Assembly (NCBI GenBank): GCA_963832835.1 | Contig: CAWHVD010000001.1 | Location: 2,418,001 to 2,482,000, forward strand | Direction: 5' to 3' | Source of the DNA: CAVPKN01 sp963832835 | Lineage (GTDB): Bacteria; Chlamydiota; Chlamydiia; Chlamydiales; JAAKFR01 | DNA length: 64,000 nucleotides | Part shown: piece after piece, positions 1 through 8,976 of the stretch | How the letters are laid out: the number at the start of each line of letters is the position of its first letter | Numbering within the stretch: the stretch's first letter is position 1 | Translations under genes and position numbers: made by a program | The notes under the pieces: generated by a model | Database searches by the model: none | Told to the model about the DNA's origin: nothing | What the model saw: only the letters and a program-made list of their open reading frames with translations

Positions 1-539
1 TCTATCACATAAAATTACGTGATTTCAACTCTCAAGACAAGATAGGTGATCCCCACGTGTGGATGAGCCAGATGATCGCAGAATCTTGCTATGCTGGGGC
101 TCATCAAGAGAAAATCTTACAAGAGCTACAGACGCATCCGAAAAAAATCCTCCTGATCTTTGATGGATGGGATGAGGCCTCTGCTCAGCTGACACAAGCT
201 CTTGAAGTTTATTTGCTCAACACCCAAGCGCACTATCTTGTGACCTCTAGACCTGGGGTGACTAGCAAAATCCATAACAACTTCGATCTGATTGTAGAAA
301 ACATGGGCTTTACCCGAACGCAAGTGGAAAGCTATACAGAAAAGTTTTTTGCTCATACACAATGCGCGGGGCTAGATGCTTTTCTAAAAATGCTCCATTC
401 CCGCAGCAACCTCTTTACGATCGCGCATGTGCCTATCCAACTCCAAATCCTCTGCACCTTATGGCAGAAGGGGGAACAAGATTTTCCCCAAACTCTCACT
501 CCCCTCTTCTCCAAAATTGTCCGCCATCTTTTTGAATGA
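1..539 (+). CDS. NACHT-type NTPase, C-terminal part of the ATPase domain (5' end outside window)
   Basis: The frame is open from the left edge (codons in phase with position 3) and ends at TGA 537-539. Visible NACHT features are a Walker B-like strand ILLIFDGWDEA (about 147-180) followed by HYLVTSRPG, the sensor-1 strand seen in NACHT/STAND ATPases. The Walker A loop must lie left of the window. Such ATPases are oligomerising signal switches in eukaryotic innate immunity and in bacterial defence or effector proteins. The next frame, encoding HEAT repeats, is in the same phase, and the 90 bases between them are free of stops. This piece is therefore very probably the first half of one NACHT-HEAT protein interrupted by a single stop codon. 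Identification as NACHT is good; whether the product is functional is uncertain. Confidence 0.7.
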   Translation, partial: YHIKLRDFNSQDKIGDPHVWMSQMIAESCYAGAHQEKILQELQTHPKKILLIFDGWDEASAQLTQALEVYLLNTQAHYLVTSRPGVTSKIHNNFDLIVENMGFTRTQVESYTEKFFAHTQCAGLDAFLKMLHSRSNLFTIAHVPIQLQILCTLWQKGEQDFPQTLTPLFSKIVRHLFE

Positions 540-3500
540 GAGCAAAACAAAAACCCTCAGAAAAAAGAGATTGCACCTCTTAAGCGCCTATTTCTTTATC
601 AAGCTCTTGGAGAGATCTCTCTAAAAGGCTTGGAGAGCAAGCAGCTCATTATCTCCGATACATTAGTTGTAAATGCGTTAATTGAAAAATCGTTGGAAGA
701 TGGTCGCTTTGAGAAGATCAGACGGCAAGATTTGATAAGCACCGGACTTGTCAAAGAATGCGGGACAAATGGCGCGCTCTATTTTCTGCACCTCACCTAT
801 CAAGAGTACTGTATTGCCCACTATATCAGCAGCCTCCCTCAAAGCTCTCTGGATAAAAAACAGGCTCAAGACAAACAGCGCGCCTTTATCCAAACCTACC
901 GCTACCAACCCCATTTTCACCTTGTGATCCGTATGCTCGCCGGCTGCATGTGGGAAGCTTCCAAAGATCTCCAAACAATGGAGCTTTTCTTTGAATGGCT
1001 CTATAGTGGTCATACAGACCTTATCGGTGCCTACCAAACGGAGCTGGTTCTCTCTTGCCTAGATGAATGTCGCAGTGAAGAGCTAGAGAAGAGGATTTGG
1101 GAGAAGTATAAGCTCGGAGACTTTGTGGGCCGTATCATGGAGCGTGAAGCGACAAGGGACTGCCTAAGTCGGTTAATGTCTCTATCCACACCGGCATTTA
1201 CGCAAGTAGCACAGCACCTAGACAAGGTAGGCAATCAAGAGAAAAAGAATACGGAGTTCTTACGCTGGTTCTTTGAGCATGTGCAGCAGTACGCAAATGA
1301 GACAAGATTCCCTCAAATCTTAGGTATGGTCCAAAAGGCTCTGGATCATCCTGGTTCGGATTCGGGGGTGCGTTGTTATGCTGCTGAAGCCCTTGGCAAG
1401 CTCGCACCTCATGCCGGAAAGGAGAACATCCCTCAAATCTTAAATGGACTCTTAATGACGCTGAGTGACCAATACTCAGGTGTGCGCGACTCTGCTGCTC
1501 GAGCCCTCAGCGAGCTCGGAGCTCATGACGAAAAGAGAAACATCCCACAAATCTTATATGCGCTCCTCGCACTGATTGATCAAGACTCGCATATGCGCAG
1601 CTCAGTTGCTGGGACCCTTCATGAGCTCGCAGCTCATACCGGAAAGGAGAACATCCCACAAATCTTAGATATCCTCCAAAAGGCTATGTGGGATCAAGAC
1701 CCACGTATGCGCCGCTTTTCTCTTATAGCCCTCGGAGACCTGGCAGCTCATATCGCAAAGCAGAACATCACCCAAATCTTAAATGAGCTCCTAAAGGCTC
1801 TGCGTGATCAAGACTCGCATGTGTGCGACTCTGCTGCTCGAGCCCTCAGAAAGCTCGCAGCTCATGTCGAAAAGCAGCACATCATCCAAATCTTAAATGG
1901 GCTCATAAAAGCGCTGAGTGATCAATATTCAGATGTGCGCAGCTCTGCTGCTGAGACCCTCGGAAAGCTCGCAGCTCATGCCGAAAAACAGAATATCCCA
2001 CAAATTTTATATGCGCTCCTCAAGGCATTGAGTGATAAATACCCGGGTGTGTGCAGCTCTGCTGCTGGAGCTCTCGGAAAGCTCGCAGCTCATGCAGGAC
2101 AGCAGAACATCCCTCAAATCTTAAATGGACTCCTAAAGGCTCTGGATGATCAAGATTCGGGTGCGCATGTGCGCATTAATGCTTTTAAAGCCCTTGGGGG
2201 GCTCGCAGCTCATGCTGGAAACGAGGACATCTCACAAATCTTAAATGGACTCCACAAGGCTCTGAATGACCAAGACTGGAATGTACGGGTCTCTGCTACA
2301 GGAGCCCTCGTAAAGTTCGCGGCTCATGCCGAAAAGCAGAACATCCCACAAATTTTATATACGCTCCTCAAGGCTCTGGATGATCAAGACTCAGAAGTAC
2401 GCAGCGCTGCTGCTTATGCCCTCGGAAAGCTCATAGCTCATGCTGGAAAGCAAAATATTCCACAGATCTTAAATGGGCTCCAAATGGCTATATGTGATCA
2501 AGATGAATATGTGCGTAGGGCTGCTGCTGAAGCCCTCAGAGAGCTCGCTGCTCATGCCGGAAAGGAGAATATCCCGCAAATCTTAAATACACTCCTAAAG
2601 GCTATTTGTGATCAAGACGAAGGTGTGCGCAAATCTGCTACTAGGACCCTCAGTGAGCTCGTGTCTCATTCCGGAAAACAGAATATCCCACAAATCTTAG
2701 AGGATCTCCTAAAGGCTCTGGATGACCCAATTGCTTATGTGCGCATTAATGCTTTTAAAGCTCTTGGAGGACTCGCTGCTCATGCCAGAAAGGAGAATAT
2801 CCCACAAATCTTAAATGGACTCCACAAGGCTCTGAGTGACCAAGACTGGTATGTGCGCCAATCTAATGTTCAATCCCTCGGAGAGCTCGCAGCTCATGTC
2901 GGAAAGGAGAATATCCCACAAATCCTAAATGCGCTCTTAAAGGCTCTAATTGATCAAGTCTGGTACGTGCGCATGTATGCTGCTGAAACTCTCGGAGAAC
3001 TCGCGGCCCTTGCCGGAAAGGAGAATATCCCACAAATCTTAAATGCGCTCCTAAAGGCTATGTGTGAGCAATATGAAGTTGTGCATGGCCATGCTGTGTG
3101 TGAGCGAGATGACTCTGTGCACGGCTCTGCTGCTAGTGCCCTCGGAGAGCTCGCAGCTCATGTCGGCAGAGAGAATATCCCTCAAATCTTAAATAGCCTT
3201 CAAAAGGCTATGCATGGTCAAGCCTTGGGAGTGCGCGTCTGTGCTACTGGAGCCCTCGGAAAGCTCGCAGCTCATGCCGGAAGGCAGAACATCCCACAAA
3301 TCTTAAATATGCTCCTAAAGGCTATTTGTGATCCAAGCGATTATGTGCGCCATGCCGCTAATATAGCCCTCGGAAAGCTCGCAGCTCATGCCGGAAGGCA
3401 GAACATCCCACAAATCTTAAATATGCTCCTAAAGGCTATTTGTGATCCAAGCGATTATGTGCGCCATGCCGCTAATATAGCCCTCGAAAAGCTGATAGCT

Positions 3501-3980
3501 CATGCCGGAAAGGAAAACATTCCCCAACTCTTAACTGGGTTCCCAAAGGCTCTGACCAGCTGTGCCTTAAAAACAGAATGGCTTCTTTTTGTTTTTACTT
3601 CTCAACCCTCGCCTCATCCCAAGCTTAATACCCTTATTTTTGAGCATTTTATTAACCAATCCATTCCTCTTTATTTTCTTGAAAATAATATAGGTTCCTC
3701 CATCCGTACCAGTGATAGTTGCTACGAGGCGTGCAATCTTAAGCAGCATGGAGTTCTCTCCAAGCTCTGTATGGCTCTTTACACAAATATTTGGACAGAA
3801 TCGACCGACCTTGAGAACGCTGAAGAGACAGTGGTTCCCGTTAAACACATGCCTACGCCTTTGATCATCAAAGAAAGTAATGAAAAAAGCCTACCAAAAC
3901 CAATTTTGCAGCCCATTGAACCGCTAAATAAAAAACAAAAAAAAGACACCCACGCCAAAAAAAGGTGTGTTGTAATGTGA
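540..3980 (+). CDS. HEAT-repeat half of NACHT protein, ending in a CaaX-like tail
   Basis: Open in phase from codon 540 directly after the TGA; first plausible internal start is TTG 630 (1116 residues), without a convincing RBS. After about 230 residues of helical post-NACHT sequence come about 19 HEAT-like repeats of 38 residues, with the pattern VR-SAA-ALG-LAAHAGK-NIPQIL--LLKAL-DQD. These are super-helical protein-binding surfaces. Two repeats near 3252-3479 are identical at DNA level (114-bp period), showing recent tandem duplication. The C-terminus is lysine-rich (KKQKKDTHAKKR) and ends in CVVM, resembling the polybasic-CaaX tail of K-Ras. If delivered into a eukaryotic host it could be prenylated; this is inference. 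Eukaryotic-like repeat architecture suggests an effector or defence protein. The stop codon upstream may make it a pseudogene, or the two halves may be made separately. Confidence 0.75.
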   Translation, partial: EQNKNPQKKEIAPLKRLFLYQALGEISLKGLESKQLIISDTLVVNALIEKSLEDGRFEKIRRQDLISTGLVKECGTNGALYFLHLTYQEYCIAHYISSLPQSSLDKKQAQDKQRAFIQTYRYQPHFHLVIRMLAGCMWEASKDLQTMELFFEWLYSGHTDLIGAYQTELVLSCLDECRSEELEKRIWEKYKLGDFVGRIMEREATRDCLSRLMSLSTPAFTQVAQHLDKVGNQEKKNTEFLRWFFEHVQQYANETRFPQILGMVQKALDHPGSDSGVRCYAAEALGKLAPHAGKENIPQILNGLLMTLSDQYSGVRDSAARALSELGAHDEKRNIPQILYALLALIDQDSHMRSSVAGTLHELAAHTGKENIPQILDILQKAMWDQDPRMRRFSLIALGDLAAHIAKQNITQILNELLKALRDQDSHVCDSAARALRKLAAHVEKQHIIQILNGLIKALSDQYSDVRSSAAETLGKLAAHAEKQNIPQILYALLKALSDKYPGVCSSAAGALGKLAAHAGQQNIPQILNGLLKALDDQDSGAHVRINAFKALGGLAAHAGNEDISQILNGLHKALNDQDWNVRVSATGALVKFAAHAEKQNIPQILYTLLKALDDQDSEVRSAAAYALGKLIAHAGKQNIPQILNGLQMAICDQDEYVRRAAAEALRELAAHAGKENIPQILNTLLKAICDQDEGVRKSATRTLSELVSHSGKQNIPQILEDLLKALDDPIAYVRINAFKALGGLAAHARKENIPQILNGLHKALSDQDWYVRQSNVQSLGELAAHVGKENIPQILNALLKALIDQVWYVRMYAAETLGELAALAGKENIPQILNALLKAMCEQYEVVHGHAVCERDDSVHGSAASALGELAAHVGRENIPQILNSLQKAMHGQALGVRVCATGALGKLAAHAGRQNIPQILNMLLKAICDPSDYVRHAANIALGKLAAHAGRQNIPQILNMLLKAICDPSDYVRHAANIALEKLIAHAGKENIPQLLTGFPKALTSCALKTEWLLFVFTSQPSPHPKLNTLIFEHFINQSIPLYFLENNIGSSIRTSDSCYEACNLKQHGVLSKLCMALYTNIWTESTDLENAEETVVPVKHMPTPLIIKESNEKSLPKPILQPIEPLNKKQKKDTHAKKRCVVM
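1322..3535 (+). repeat. Tandem 114-bp coding repeats (HEAT array)
   Basis: About 19 copies of a 114-bp unit (38 codons) run in frame; two carry extra residues (about 2158-2170 and 3060-3125). Units at 3252-3365 and 3366-3479 are identical. A shared core encodes NIPQIL. This is a coding tandem repeat prone to expansion and contraction by recombination, not a CRISPR array. Confidence 0.9.
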
Positions 3981-4049
3981 TGCGTGAAAAATCGCGCTTT
4001 AAAGGCACCCAAACCTCTCTCCACGTGCTCTGTGTTCTAGGCGGTAGTT

Positions 4050-5090
4050 TTATCTTTGAGAGAAGGTCTTGAGAAGGGAAATTGCGCGAGCATCCCAGGT
4101 ATGGGAGGCGATAACGCGCTCCTGGCCGGCAGAGGCACTTTGAGCCCAGTTATGGAAGGAAGGAGTTTCCCATTCTCCGAAGCGATAGGTGCGTAATTCT
4201 GGCAGCTCTGCAGTGAGATACCGATTTTCTCCTGTGTATACCGCAGCACCACAGAGATGCGCATAGAAAATGCGCTCATGAGCGCCTGCTTTAAAACGGG
4301 GTGCGCTGTTTAAAACCACTTTGCTCTGCTTCATGATGTTAAGGGCTTGATCAAACGAGATGGACGGGTGAATAGGGTAGCCGGGAAGATATTTTTCCCA
4401 AGGCCCTTCACCCCAGATGTAGACGGGATCTTTCAAAGAGCGGATGAGCTCAATGCGGTCCTTACCGCGCGTATAGCGATCGACCTCACCATGGTAATGG
4501 GGCAGGTTTTCAGGGGATACTCCTAGTTCAGTCAAGGCTTGGACAATCGTGATTCCGGCAGGAGATAAGACTCTTTCGGAAGCAGCTAGCAGAAGCTCTC
4601 GCATCTCTTTTGGCCAATGCTCAGCGATCGCTTCATAGTCAACACAGGTGCCAAAAAATACCGTATTGTAGGGACGATCTACCTGCACGGGTGTCAGATG
4701 GCAGATATCCGCGCCATGTGGTAAAAAATATCCCCTGGAAAATCCAGTACGAGTGATAAAAGCTAAATCTTCGGCATCCACGCACGCGGCATAGCTATAT
4801 GCACCTTGCAGCTGATGCAAAAAATAGATCGGGGGGTCGATGAGCCAAGAGAGATGAGGAATCTGCCACAGCTCACCAAGAGGCTTTTTGTTAAGTGAGA
4901 TATCTGCAAAAGAGCAGCTCAGATCGGGGGGATCAGCAAGAATGGCGTGCAGGGCATGAAAAAAATGGCCGTCATCTACCCAAAAAAGGCGCGTAGATAC
5001 CCCAATACGCTCTAAAGCTGCTGCTAAGCCTTTGGCAAAATGAACGCCAGTCCCGTACTGATTGCCCGCAGCAAGAACATCAATTTTCAT
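4050..5090 (-). CDS. CgeB-like glycosyltransferase
   Basis: A 346-residue protein resembling the CgeB/YkvP type of GT-B glycosyltransferases. The first half has a Rossmann-like start (KIDVLAAGNQYGTGVHFAKGL) and the second contains the typical IMKQSKVVLNSAPRFKAGAHERIFYAHLCGAAVYT segment, where the -G-HERIFE-AxxGA- type motif binds the nucleotide sugar. No signal peptide or membrane span is visible, so it probably acts in the cytosol. It is the last gene of a five-gene minus-strand cluster. Its ATG (5088-5090) overlaps the stop of the preceding glycosyltransferase (5080-5082), implying translational coupling. Donor and acceptor are unknown. A paralogue lies two genes upstream. Confidence 0.7.
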   Translation of the reverse strand: MKIDVLAAGNQYGTGVHFAKGLAAALERIGVSTRLFWVDDGHFFHALHAILADPPDLSCSFADISLNKKPLGELWQIPHLSWLIDPPIYFLHQLQGAYSYAACVDAEDLAFITRTGFSRGYFLPHGADICHLTPVQVDRPYNTVFFGTCVDYEAIAEHWPKEMRELLLAASERVLSPAGITIVQALTELGVSPENLPHYHGEVDRYTRGKDRIELIRSLKDPVYIWGEGPWEKYLPGYPIHPSISFDQALNIMKQSKVVLNSAPRFKAGAHERIFYAHLCGAAVYTGENRYLTAELPELRTYRFGEWETPSFHNWAQSASAGQERVIASHTWDARAISLLKTFSQR

Positions 5091-5844
5091 GAACCTCGAC
5101 GAGGTAGGGGAAAAAACAAGAAAGGAGTGGCTGCACTAGAAAACGAGGGATACGGTACTGTGGGTATTCCATCGATGTATTTGAATCGTGGATCACATGG
5201 ACTACGATCCCCTGCCTATCTGCAACGGCATCTGTGGAATAACCCGCTGCTACGACCGCTTGATAGAAATGATGGTCTTCAGCAAAGTCGATATCATCAA
5301 AATGGCATTTTTTGAGGACCTCACGGCGATAGGCAAAAGAAAAGCCATATCCTGTCTTGGCATTGTAATTGAGCTGATCACGTTGCTTTTCAGAGTAAGG
5401 GCCTAGATCGATCTCTCGAACAAGGGCGCCTGCCATCGGGCTCAAGATGTAGCGCACCTCTCCTGACTCCTCGGTATTCCAATAGTAAAACTGGCAGGTC
5501 TTCGTGTCATAAGAAAACCAGGACGAGATGGTAAAAAAATCGGCTGCATGCAGCCTCTGAATCACTTTTTCTAAATAGATAGGCGCATAATAGTCATCGT
5601 CATCAAAATGAACGATGAGCTCCCCTTTGGCTTGTTGGACAAGGCGATTGCGTTTTTCACCGATAGACACAATCCCTTCATCATGAATATAAGTCACCCG
5701 TGGGTCTGCAAAGGAGTTCGGACGCAAACTTGTGTCGTACACAAGCCATTCCCAGTGGGTATAGCTCTGTTGTTGGAGCAGCTCATATGTACCCTTCAGG
5801 TATCTAGCCCTTTCAGCTGTCGGTGTAATCACACTGATTAACAT
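5080..5844 (-). CDS. GT2-family glycosyltransferase
   Basis: The chosen start is ATG 5844, giving MLISVITPTAERARYL, the classic N-terminal strand of GT-A family 2 enzymes; the frame is open further upstream to 5913 but that part lies inside the preceding gene. The sugar-nucleotide/metal motif is HFDDDDYYAP (a DXD motif). About 254 residues, single domain, no membrane segment. It overlaps the upstream gene by 7 bases and the downstream one by 11, so it is co-translated with both CgeB-like neighbours. Likely adds one sugar in a surface glycan or protein-glycosylation pathway; the specific sugar cannot be read from the sequence. Confidence 0.85.
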   Translation of the reverse strand: MLISVITPTAERARYLKGTYELLQQQSYTHWEWLVYDTSLRPNSFADPRVTYIHDEGIVSIGEKRNRLVQQAKGELIVHFDDDDYYAPIYLEKVIQRLHAADFFTISSWFSYDTKTCQFYYWNTEESGEVRYILSPMAGALVREIDLGPYSEKQRDQLNYNAKTGYGFSFAYRREVLKKCHFDDIDFAEDHHFYQAVVAAGYSTDAVADRQGIVVHVIHDSNTSMEYPQYRIPRFLVQPLLSCFFPYLVEVHEN

Positions 5845-6776
5845 GTCATGACCTGGATAAGTTTTTCGACCTGTATGTCCCACGTCCTGTGGGACAATTC
5901 TTGGGCCAAGCACTCGAGCGCTTCAGCCCTCTTTTTTTGGTGAGCAAGATAGTAGTCGATTTGCTCTTTATCCGGTGAGAGGGGTAAGCACCCTGCTGCA
6001 ACGGCCGGCCAATACCAAGGGCTCGAGGGTACAGCGAGGATAATCGCGCTGTGTTTGAGCACTTCAAAGTGTTCGATATAGGGCAGCAAAGAGTGTAAGT
6101 GGATCCCGTCTGGCAGATGCACTAGCAGGTCACATCCCACATGCCGGCCAAACACATCGATTCTCAAACCTGCAAGCATTGATAAGGCCTCCCTCGTCTT
6201 TTGGGCATTCAGGTAACTTTCTGCATCGATAAATTGTAGACCAGCTAACAACGGGTCGCCCTGAGTGATTGCCCTCTGGATATTCTCTATTTGAGAAAGG
6301 CACAGGTTGTCTTGCCAAGTCTTTTCAAGACAGCTCAGGTCAATCAGATCAGCGAAGGCAACTACATCCATTTTTTTTGCCGCACAAGCGGGTACACTCT
6401 CCACACCATGTGGTAAAAAAACAGCTTGAGTACAGTCCAGTTGCTTACAGAGGGCCTCATCTGAGAGACCCATCTTACCATGAGAAGAGTGCACAAAATG
6501 CAGTGCGGGGCCGTGCGATCCTTCCACCCAATAGAAATGGGGAATTTTGACCATGTCACATAACGGTTTGCAATGCGGTGTCAGATTAGAAAAGCTTAAA
6601 GTCCATGTGGGAGATCTCTCCATCAAAGAACAAATATAGGGTTGAAGCATTCCTGCACTGAGATCTACTACTCGATATGCAATCCCCCTCTCTTTCAAAA
6701 TGCGGCTTGCCTGACGGGCCGCATATCCTTCAAAGGTGTAGTACCGTTTATCACTAAGCAGGAGATCGACTAGCAT
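5838..6776 (-). CDS. CgeB-like glycosyltransferase, second copy
   Basis: A 312-residue protein with the same overall plan as the 4050-5090 product: an N-terminal Rossmann-like half, a mid segment of the form CTQAVFLPHGVE (compare SRGYFLPHGAD in the paralogue) and a C-terminal donor-binding half. The shared FLPHG motif and neighbouring position suggest an old duplication followed by strong divergence. The donor-site motif is less clear than in the paralogue, so it may act as an accessory subunit. Start ATG 6776 overlaps the end of the TagB-like gene by 23 bases. Part of the five-gene glycan cluster. Confidence 0.55.
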   Translation of the reverse strand: MLVDLLLSDKRYYTFEGYAARQASRILKERGIAYRVVDLSAGMLQPYICSLMERSPTWTLSFSNLTPHCKPLCDMVKIPHFYWVEGSHGPALHFVHSSHGKMGLSDEALCKQLDCTQAVFLPHGVESVPACAAKKMDVVAFADLIDLSCLEKTWQDNLCLSQIENIQRAITQGDPLLAGLQFIDAESYLNAQKTREALSMLAGLRIDVFGRHVGCDLLVHLPDGIHLHSLLPYIEHFEVLKHSAIILAVPSSPWYWPAVAAGCLPLSPDKEQIDYYLAHQKKRAEALECLAQELSHRTWDIQVEKLIQVMTC

Positions 6777-7773
6777 CTTCGATATCTCGTTTGAGTTGGT
6801 CTAATGGTTTGCGTGGGCCAAATACATGGTGGTAGAGCTCGTGGCGCGCCTCTTTTTTTTCTCTCTCCTCTAAAAGGGGCAGATCTTCTATGCGCAATTG
6901 ACACCCACATTTCTGCAGCGCTGTCGCCATCTCTGTTTCCAAGAAAAAGAGGGGGCGGTCGTAATAGAGGAAATCATAACCAATAGAAGAGTAATCCCCA
7001 AGATAGAGATCCACTTGCTTCAGAAGAGGATAGATCAGAGGGAAATCATTTAAGAAATAAATATGGGGATAATCTTGTACAACCCTTTCGACCTCATCGG
7101 GCATCATCTTGACCATGTAAGGGTGGAGTTTAACGATGAGCCGATATTCAACAGATAAGGTTTCAAAAACCCGTTTATACACTTCAAAAAATGTCGAATA
7201 CTCGCTGCAGGCTACTCTTCGACCAGGAGCCACCCATGTCGGGGCATACAAAATAGTCTTTTTCTCTTTTTGAAAGGGAAGTTTGCTATCAAAAAAAGAG
7301 GCATGCTGCTCATAAAATGCGAGTCGATAGTTGCCCGACACTACAGGTTGTTTAGGAATGCACTTTTTTTGCAGGAGTTCCACCAATTGTGGCCCATAGG
7401 CAAGGATGATATCTTCATCACAGAGCCTTTCGAGCCAATACATGTCCCAATATTTGTCTGGATTACCGTGTAGAGACATCACCGAACGGACCCTGCGCCT
7501 GGAAAGGTATTCTTGGAATTGGAAACAACCGCTTGTTCTACGGAAGCAGTCGACATACACAAACAGCTCGTACTCCTTTAAAAAAGGATCGAGATCATAA
7601 TCTTCGGGCTCAGCTAAGATGACTTTCATAGGAGGATAAAATCTCTCTACCAGCTCCTTCACCCAGGGATCGGTCACCAGCAGAGGAATACCCATGATCT
7701 GACAAAGGGGAACTACATGATCGATATATGAAAGGTGATTGCCAGGTAAGATACCTATTGCATTAGAGGTCAT
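6754..7773 (-). CDS. CDP-glycerol glycerophosphotransferase-like (TagB/TagF type) protein
   Basis: The start is placed at ATG 7773 (MTSNAIGILPGNHLSYIDHVVPLCQ); a GTG at 7803 is possible but lies deeper in the preceding gene. The C-terminal part has the family hallmarks: KKTILYAPTW, LIVKLHPYM and DYSSIGYDFLYYDRPLFFLE. In teichoic-acid pathways such enzymes transfer glycerol-phosphate from CDP-glycerol; related GT-B enzymes in Gram-negatives build capsule-like polymers. Chlamydiae are not known for teichoic acids, so the substrate here is open. Overlaps neighbouring genes on both sides, inside a glycosyltransferase operon. Confidence 0.75.
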   Translation of the reverse strand: MTSNAIGILPGNHLSYIDHVVPLCQIMGIPLLVTDPWVKELVERFYPPMKVILAEPEDYDLDPFLKEYELFVYVDCFRRTSGCFQFQEYLSRRRVRSVMSLHGNPDKYWDMYWLERLCDEDIILAYGPQLVELLQKKCIPKQPVVSGNYRLAFYEQHASFFDSKLPFQKEKKTILYAPTWVAPGRRVACSEYSTFFEVYKRVFETLSVEYRLIVKLHPYMVKMMPDEVERVVQDYPHIYFLNDFPLIYPLLKQVDLYLGDYSSIGYDFLYYDRPLFFLETEMATALQKCGCQLRIEDLPLLEEREKKEARHELYHHVFGPRKPLDQLKRDIEDASRSPA

Positions 7774-8965
7774 AACGCCTGCAATCCTCGTGGTAAAGTG
7801 CACTCAACATTTTAGGATCACGCTCAAATAGAAGGGGCATCCTCGCTTGAAGATGACTTTCATGAAACCGCTCCCTCACTTTTTTCGCATCCGGCGGCCT
7901 TAACTCCTCAATGAGAGCCTGGCAAAGTGCGCCCATATCAGGAACATAAAAGGGGACCTGAGCGGGTCTAATCTCGAGGTCTGTTTTCACAAATCGTGCA
8001 ATGCCTCTGAACAAATAAGGGTTTGTGCTGCAATCGAGAAGAACCACCGGTTTGAGCAACCCCAAACACTCGACTACTACATGCGACCCCCCTTCGGCAC
8101 CAGAAGGGTGCACGAGCACATCAAAAGAAGCATACTCTTCCATAACTTGAGGGTAAGCGGTAGGTTTGGGATCCCACAAAAGCCAGGGCTCATCACGATA
8201 CGCCTGTAACATCCTAGAAAAAAGAGGCTTAAAATCGGGATAGGGACTGTGCTCGGGGAAATCCCCTTTTAAAACCAAGACGAGGTCATGGCCAGCCGCT
8301 ACCAACAGACGGACCGCTTCTACAGCCCATTCACAATTCTTTCCATACTCCAACCTACCTACACATCCGATCACACGCGAGGTTTTACTCAATGGTTTGC
8401 CCTGCTCTGCAGCAAGGTGCTCAACATAAGCTCGAGATGCACACAGATTTTCATATTCAGCAGGATAGCTATGGGGTAGATAAAGAATTTTGCCTGGATC
8501 TATACCATAACGATAAGCCCTCTCATTACCCAAAAGTGATTCCGTGATCACTAAATCTGCAGGTTCATAGAGGCGGCTTAAAATCCGCTCATTGGGATGA
8601 TGGGCATATAACTTGACGGCAGTAGGGCAAGCCTTATGTACTCCTGTCCCATATAAAGCAGCCACGCTAAAGCTCCAACTGAGGATCAGTAGAAGATCAC
8701 TCTCTTCCAAATGCGGCGGTGGTCTTAGATCATCTAAAAGAGGAGAATCTGCATCAGCAAGACCATAGTTGAGTTTCGCCATCGGCTCATAATCTGATCC
8801 GAGAAGTTCTAAGATATCCACAATGGGTGCCACTTTGTAACCCGCTGTTGCTAAAGCGCGCTTAAACTTAAGAGCCAGAGTCTTTTCTCCCATACCTGAA
8901 ACAGTATGACCCAAAATTTGGGCAGACTTGGCATGCAGACTGCTATTTGATGGTAAATGGAACAT
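7763..8965 (-). CDS. GT4-family glycosyltransferase (group 1)
   Basis: A 400-residue GT-B enzyme. The N-terminal domain contains GMGEKTLALKFKRALATAGYKV. The C-terminal domain starts near RVIGCVGRLEYGKNCEWAVEAVRLLV (phosphate-binding GxxxxxKN region) and contains HPSGAEGGSHVVVECLGLLKPVV, the EX7E-like donor-binding loop of GT4. First gene of the minus-strand five-gene cluster. Its start at 8965 lies only 11 bases from the divergent Yip1-family gene, so both promoters must overlap neighbouring coding sequence or the very short gap. Probably begins or extends a glycan made by the cluster. Confidence 0.85.
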   Translation of the reverse strand: MFHLPSNSSLHAKSAQILGHTVSGMGEKTLALKFKRALATAGYKVAPIVDILELLGSDYEPMAKLNYGLADADSPLLDDLRPPPHLEESDLLLILSWSFSVAALYGTGVHKACPTAVKLYAHHPNERILSRLYEPADLVITESLLGNERAYRYGIDPGKILYLPHSYPAEYENLCASRAYVEHLAAEQGKPLSKTSRVIGCVGRLEYGKNCEWAVEAVRLLVAAGHDLVLVLKGDFPEHSPYPDFKPLFSRMLQAYRDEPWLLWDPKPTAYPQVMEEYASFDVLVHPSGAEGGSHVVVECLGLLKPVVLLDCSTNPYLFRGIARFVKTDLEIRPAQVPFYVPDMGALCQALIEELRPPDAKKVRERFHESHLQARMPLLFERDPKMLSALYHEDCRRYDL

Positions 8966-8976
8966 AAGGACAGTTT

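Noticed and set aside
1322..3535. Regularly spaced repeats suggesting a CRISPR array
   Set aside because: The 114-bp units are contiguous coding HEAT repeats in one frame, with no short repeat/spacer alternation and no cas genes.
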